Shown: positions 33,438-35,963 of the stretch, piece by piece
Position numbering within the stretch: position 1 is the stretch's first letter
Layout of the letters: every line of letters begins with the position of its first letter
Assembly: GCA_024704765.1 (NCBI GenBank)
Contig: JAKMXF010000046.1
Span: forward strand, 1-35,963
Reading direction: 5' to 3'
Source of the DNA: Oopsacas minuta
Taxonomy: Eukaryota > Porifera > Hexactinellida > Lyssacinosida > Leucopsacidae
DNA length: 35,963 nt
Notes under the pieces: generated by a model
What the model saw: only the letters and a program-made list of their open reading frames with translations
What the model was told of the DNA's origin: nothing
The model's database searches: none
Program-made: the position numbers and the translations under genes

Positions 33438-33966
33438 CTAATGAATAGTAATATAAGTTTCACAATTCTTATAAAGAATGATCAGTATTGGATAATGCAA
33501 ATTACTAAAATACGATTTCGGGATTGAGCTAACGAACTTGTGTTTATTCCAAATCTCTTTATTATACTTCTCATCAACTTTAACAAGAAATATCTCAGTA
33601 GCTAGCTCACAGAATGTATTCAGAGTATCCCCTCTGTTAGGAGCTAGAAGCATTGCCAATGACGTCACACATAACTTGTGTAGATGCTGTATTACCCGCT
33701 AAGATAACTTTGCAGTTATCCACAGACATTTCGTTGCCATCCGATATGAGAACAAGTTTAAGTTGTTATGTGAGCGCTGCTACCAACCCAGCTAATCCAG
33801 TCATACCTCCTCCGAGTTCACATATACTTAGACCATGTTATTCCTCGTTACTCGTCAGCATAAGGTAGGCTAGTACCTGTTAAGCTGGCCAGATACAGAT
33901 GTTACCAGTGTTATCAAATCCTACAAGATCTTGTATACACACTACACCTGTTAGCAACTTATTTCG
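33438..33966 (-). pseudogene. CAMKMT: calmodulin-lysine N-methyltransferase (CAMKMT) pseudogene
   Basis: Intact enzymes of this family trimethylate a lysine of calmodulin using S-adenosylmethionine. One minus-strand frame reads GFDNTGNICIWPA, stop, QVLAYLMLTSNEE, stop, HGLSICELGGGMTGLAGLVA, ALT, stop, then QLKLVLISDGNEMSVDN. This follows the family order NTGNVCVWP, EVLAYY, CELGGGMTCLAGLM, LLTDGNE. The three TAA stops are at 33880-33882, 33838-33840 and 33766-33768. About 60 residues of the middle domain are missing. The C-terminal part then continues in another frame as LLAPNRGDTLNTFCELATE and ends NLHYPILIILYKNCE (family NLHYPLLLILTK). No introns separate blocks that usually lie in several exons, which suggests a retrocopy, but the N-terminus is too decayed to be sure. 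Confidence 0.85.
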
Positions 33967-34420
33967 GTACAATTGCAGAATCTTACACCCCCAACTTTTT
34001 AAATGTGGTCAAAAATCCCTATATGCACCGTTCAAGAACTCGTTGAGAGAAGTTGATAGAGCTAAAGAAATCCAAAATCGGATTAAAATTGACAAAGTTA
34101 CGAAAAATTTACTCCCTAAGCCAAATCCTATGGGGAAAATTGTATTACCCACTATAGTCAAATTGTATTGATTTATACATTACAATTACCATAGGAATGC
34201 TCATACTGTTGATATTGCGGTTATACACGCTTGTTACTCTACTCTTTCATGCTCATTTGTTTGCTATTCAGTGTATTTCACTGCAGGTAATTTTGTTACT
34301 TTAAAGGAAAGCTGGTTATTACATAATTCTGTCTGCAACACTAAATATACAATGCAACATTTCATTTCATATTATGCATGCAACTAAATTGCATCCTGTA
34401 TGTGAAGTCGTTCAAACGTA
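33967..34420. other. non-coding stretch, possible decayed N-terminal part of the CAMKMT copy
   Basis: The minus-strand frame upstream of GFDNTGN can be followed weakly for about 20 codons (KSWGCKILQLYRNKLLTGVV) to an in-frame TGA near 34010, then no similarity is visible. A 90-codon plus-strand ORF at 33899-34171 overlaps this. Its lysine-rich end is not recognisable. Confidence 0.35.
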
Positions 34421-34647
34421 CCATACTTGCCAACTGTTCCGTTGGTTGGCGGGACACCACGATTACTCGCCCCGAATATGTGTTGACTGCCAATGAGGCT
34501 AATGTCCAGCCAAAACTTGACAAAACCCTTAATTGTCCCTCTATTTTGTAGTCCAGTCTAATACAAATATGCTGCATCCGACGATGTCCCGCTCAATTAG
34601 CCCCTTCTGTCCCGCATTTTATCTTCACTCATGTTGGCAAGTATAGG
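34421..34647. mobile_element. inverted-repeat element, about 227 bp
   Basis: The left end CCATACTTGCCAAC (34421-34434) is matched by GTTGGCAAGTATAGG (34633-34647) in reverse complement. GGCGGGAC near the left end pairs loosely with GTCCCGC near the right end. No long ORF or clear target duplication was found. Class not assigned. Confidence 0.65.
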
Positions 34648-35147
34648 GTTGACACTTGCCCTGTAATACCCCGATAATGTTTAGCCAGTGCAGAGCAAAA
34701 GTATCAAGTTTTGGATAGCTAATATAATACGGGTGGTATTTCTTGCCTGAACCAAATGTGCGGGGTCAAGTGTTTATTATAGATAAACTTGAGCAAGTGT
34801 AATCAGTTTGTAACTGCAACACATTCTCATTATAACGAAGTGTTCTGGACTGGTACGGAACCCGGTTACATTTCGTGATCTGCAGCATTAGGATATATGC
34901 GGAGTAAGATCAATACTTTCAAGCTGGAGGAGGTTTGTGAATCACTTTGTTATAGCGTGAGTTTAGTCATATAATTGATGGTAGCTTATAACGGAAGTTT
35001 ACAGTACTGGACCTTATGAGGTCGTGTAACAGGTTCGGCGGTCGCTCCGAACCAATAATTAGCAATGTATATTAATGGTGAGATGTGATGAATGCTGCAA
35101 CAGTAAGTTTGTGATTCCTGCGTCCCTACAATGCCAGTATTATTAGA
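34648..35147. other. non-coding stretch, no gene seen
   Basis: Contains a strong hairpin GGTTCGG ... TCCGAACC at about 35033-35054 with a 6-nt loop, and AT-rich unremarkable sequence. It is not a tRNA: I could not find the acceptor stem or anticodon arm around it. Confidence 0.4.
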
Positions 35148-35350
35148 CAGTCAACTCCGCTTAATTAGGACAAATTTAGGTAATCGAGTGAAATTAGTAA
35201 CTCACTCAAGACGATTTTCTCTTGATTTAGGAAGTTGTAATAAGCTACGTACTAGGTACATCGCTTAATTTGGGATTAATGTGGCCAAATCAAATTCTAT
35301 TTACTAGTTATTGTTATCGGAAGACAATATAACGATCCGAATGAGAAAGT
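35148..35350 (+). mobile_element. pogo-like element, left part (family of 27599-28001)
   Basis: Begins CAGTCAACTCCGCTTAATTA and continues with AATCGAGTGAAA, AACTCACTCAAGACGA, TAATAAGCTACGT and TTTGGGATTAATGTGGCC, matching 27599-27760 in order. Similarity fades after about 35350 and no right end is visible, so this is a truncated copy. Confidence 0.65.
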
Positions 35351-35762
35351 TATTTGATTATGGGATTATTTACATAAATTTTCTTTACAACCAACAATCA
35401 CCTAAAATATGGTAAATATGCTTGAGATTAAACATGAGAAGTGTGGTAAAAATATGTGGTTTCAGATGTAATTTCTATTGTATAGATTTGTTGATGTGTT
35501 CATAGTTATACCAGTATCTATTACATACAAAATTTAGTATAATTGGAATGTTGTTTGCTGGTTACTGAGTTGAACAACAAATGGTTTAGCAAACTGGCAT
35601 GCAAACCACATGTAATTATTACCTATACTTAAAGAATACATTCCAAACGATCATACAATGTATTTCGATCAATCTTAAGTCAAGTATAAAAGGAAAATCA
35701 GGGAAATAGAACTAACAAATCCTAATTATTCGAGTTGTGATATTTCTATTATAAAACCCTTA

Positions 35763-35963
35763 ATGGCAGTTGCTCCATCGTTTCAACCTCTGCTGGTTCC
35801 TACAATATTTCCAGTTATTGAAGAAATTACCTTAAAACAACTTTTTCGTAATATCACTATTGATGAAGATACTTGTATAGCATGGCTCAAAAGTAACGGA
35901 CTTTTAGCTACCGGGATGATGTGCAAATGCGGTAGAATTATGAGACCCGGAACATTTTCAGGT
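35763..35963 (+). CDS. ISXO2-like (Merlin-type) transposase, N-terminal fragment cut by the window edge
   Basis: An open frame from the ATG at 35763 runs off the window (67 codons seen). Residues CIAWLKSNGLLATGMMCKCG match the typical start of ISXO2/IS1595-type DDE transposases, in which a CxxWLxxxGLL segment precedes a Cys-rich zinc-binding part (CKCGRIM). In animals these are carried by Merlin DNA transposons. The frame is also open upstream of the ATG, so the start is not certain. The catalytic domain lies outside the window, so I cannot say whether the element is intact. It could also be a domesticated gene of the same family. Confidence 0.6.
   Translation, partial: MAVAPSFQPLLVPTIFPVIEEITLKQLFRNITIDEDTCIAWLKSNGLLATGMMCKCGRIMRPGTFSG

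Noticed and set aside
33653-33868. 71-codon plus-strand ORF
   Set aside because: It is the antisense of the CAMKMT pseudogene blocks, which explain the open frame.
205-33882. Stop-codon reassignment, suggested by in-frame TAA/TAG in three places
   Set aside because: AP-2 alpha, ATR, tetraspanin and the coiled-coil gene have no internal stops and end at TAG, TGA, TAG and TAA at family-appropriate lengths. The interrupted frames are better explained by decay or splicing.
35033-35054. tRNA-like arm (GGTTCGG hairpin)
   Set aside because: No acceptor stem, anticodon arm or B-box consensus in register around it.
1-35963. CRISPR array, bacterial operon or defence system
   Set aside because: No regularly spaced direct repeats with unique spacers and no prokaryotic genes; the window is animal nuclear DNA with introns.

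Overview
This is a piece of an animal (metazoan) nuclear genome. It is AT-rich, with long non-coding stretches, spliceosomal GT-AG introns, many small DNA-transposon remnants, and proteins that align along their length with animal AP-2 alpha adaptin, ATR and tetraspanins. The standard code is used: TAG, TAA and TGA all end real genes here. I cannot name the species. The very low intron number in long genes (one intron in AP-2 alpha, one in ATR) is a usable clue. All family alignments are from memory, not from a search.

Layout. 1-400: window edge with a GC-rich tandem repeat and a short possible minus-strand first exon. 2704-7037 (-): complete AP-2 alpha adaptin gene, two exons, 945 aa. 7.0-12.4 kb: gene-free and rich in transposon remnants, including a pogo-like MITE, a nested pair of inverted-repeat elements, and a roughly 1 kb fold-back. 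12426-21624 (-): complete ATR checkpoint kinase gene. It looks like two separate large ORFs, but a 1429-bp intron joins them into one 2589-aa protein. 23717-26436 (-): tetraspanin gene, three exons, 325 aa. 26.4-29.5 kb: further repeats, including a MITE inserted in an older repeat. 29581-30525 (+): single-exon coiled-coil protein of 314 aa, possibly FAM81-like. 31406-32540 (-): a run of hydrophobic ORFs encoding an unidentified multi-pass membrane protein, interrupted by one stop and one frame change. 33438-33966 (-): pseudogene of calmodulin-lysine N-methyltransferase (CAMKMT). 34.4-35.4 kb: two more inverted-repeat element remnants. 35763-end (+): start of an ISXO2/Merlin-type transposase, cut by the window edge.

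The genes do not form a pathway. AP-2 alpha acts in clathrin endocytosis, ATR in replication-stress signalling and the tetraspanin in membrane organisation. Their shared strand looks incidental. I see no operon-like or defence system. The most notable material is the transposon archaeology (nested elements, tiny hAT-like elements with recognisable 8-bp target duplications, the long fold-back), the decayed CAMKMT copy and the unidentified membrane protein.
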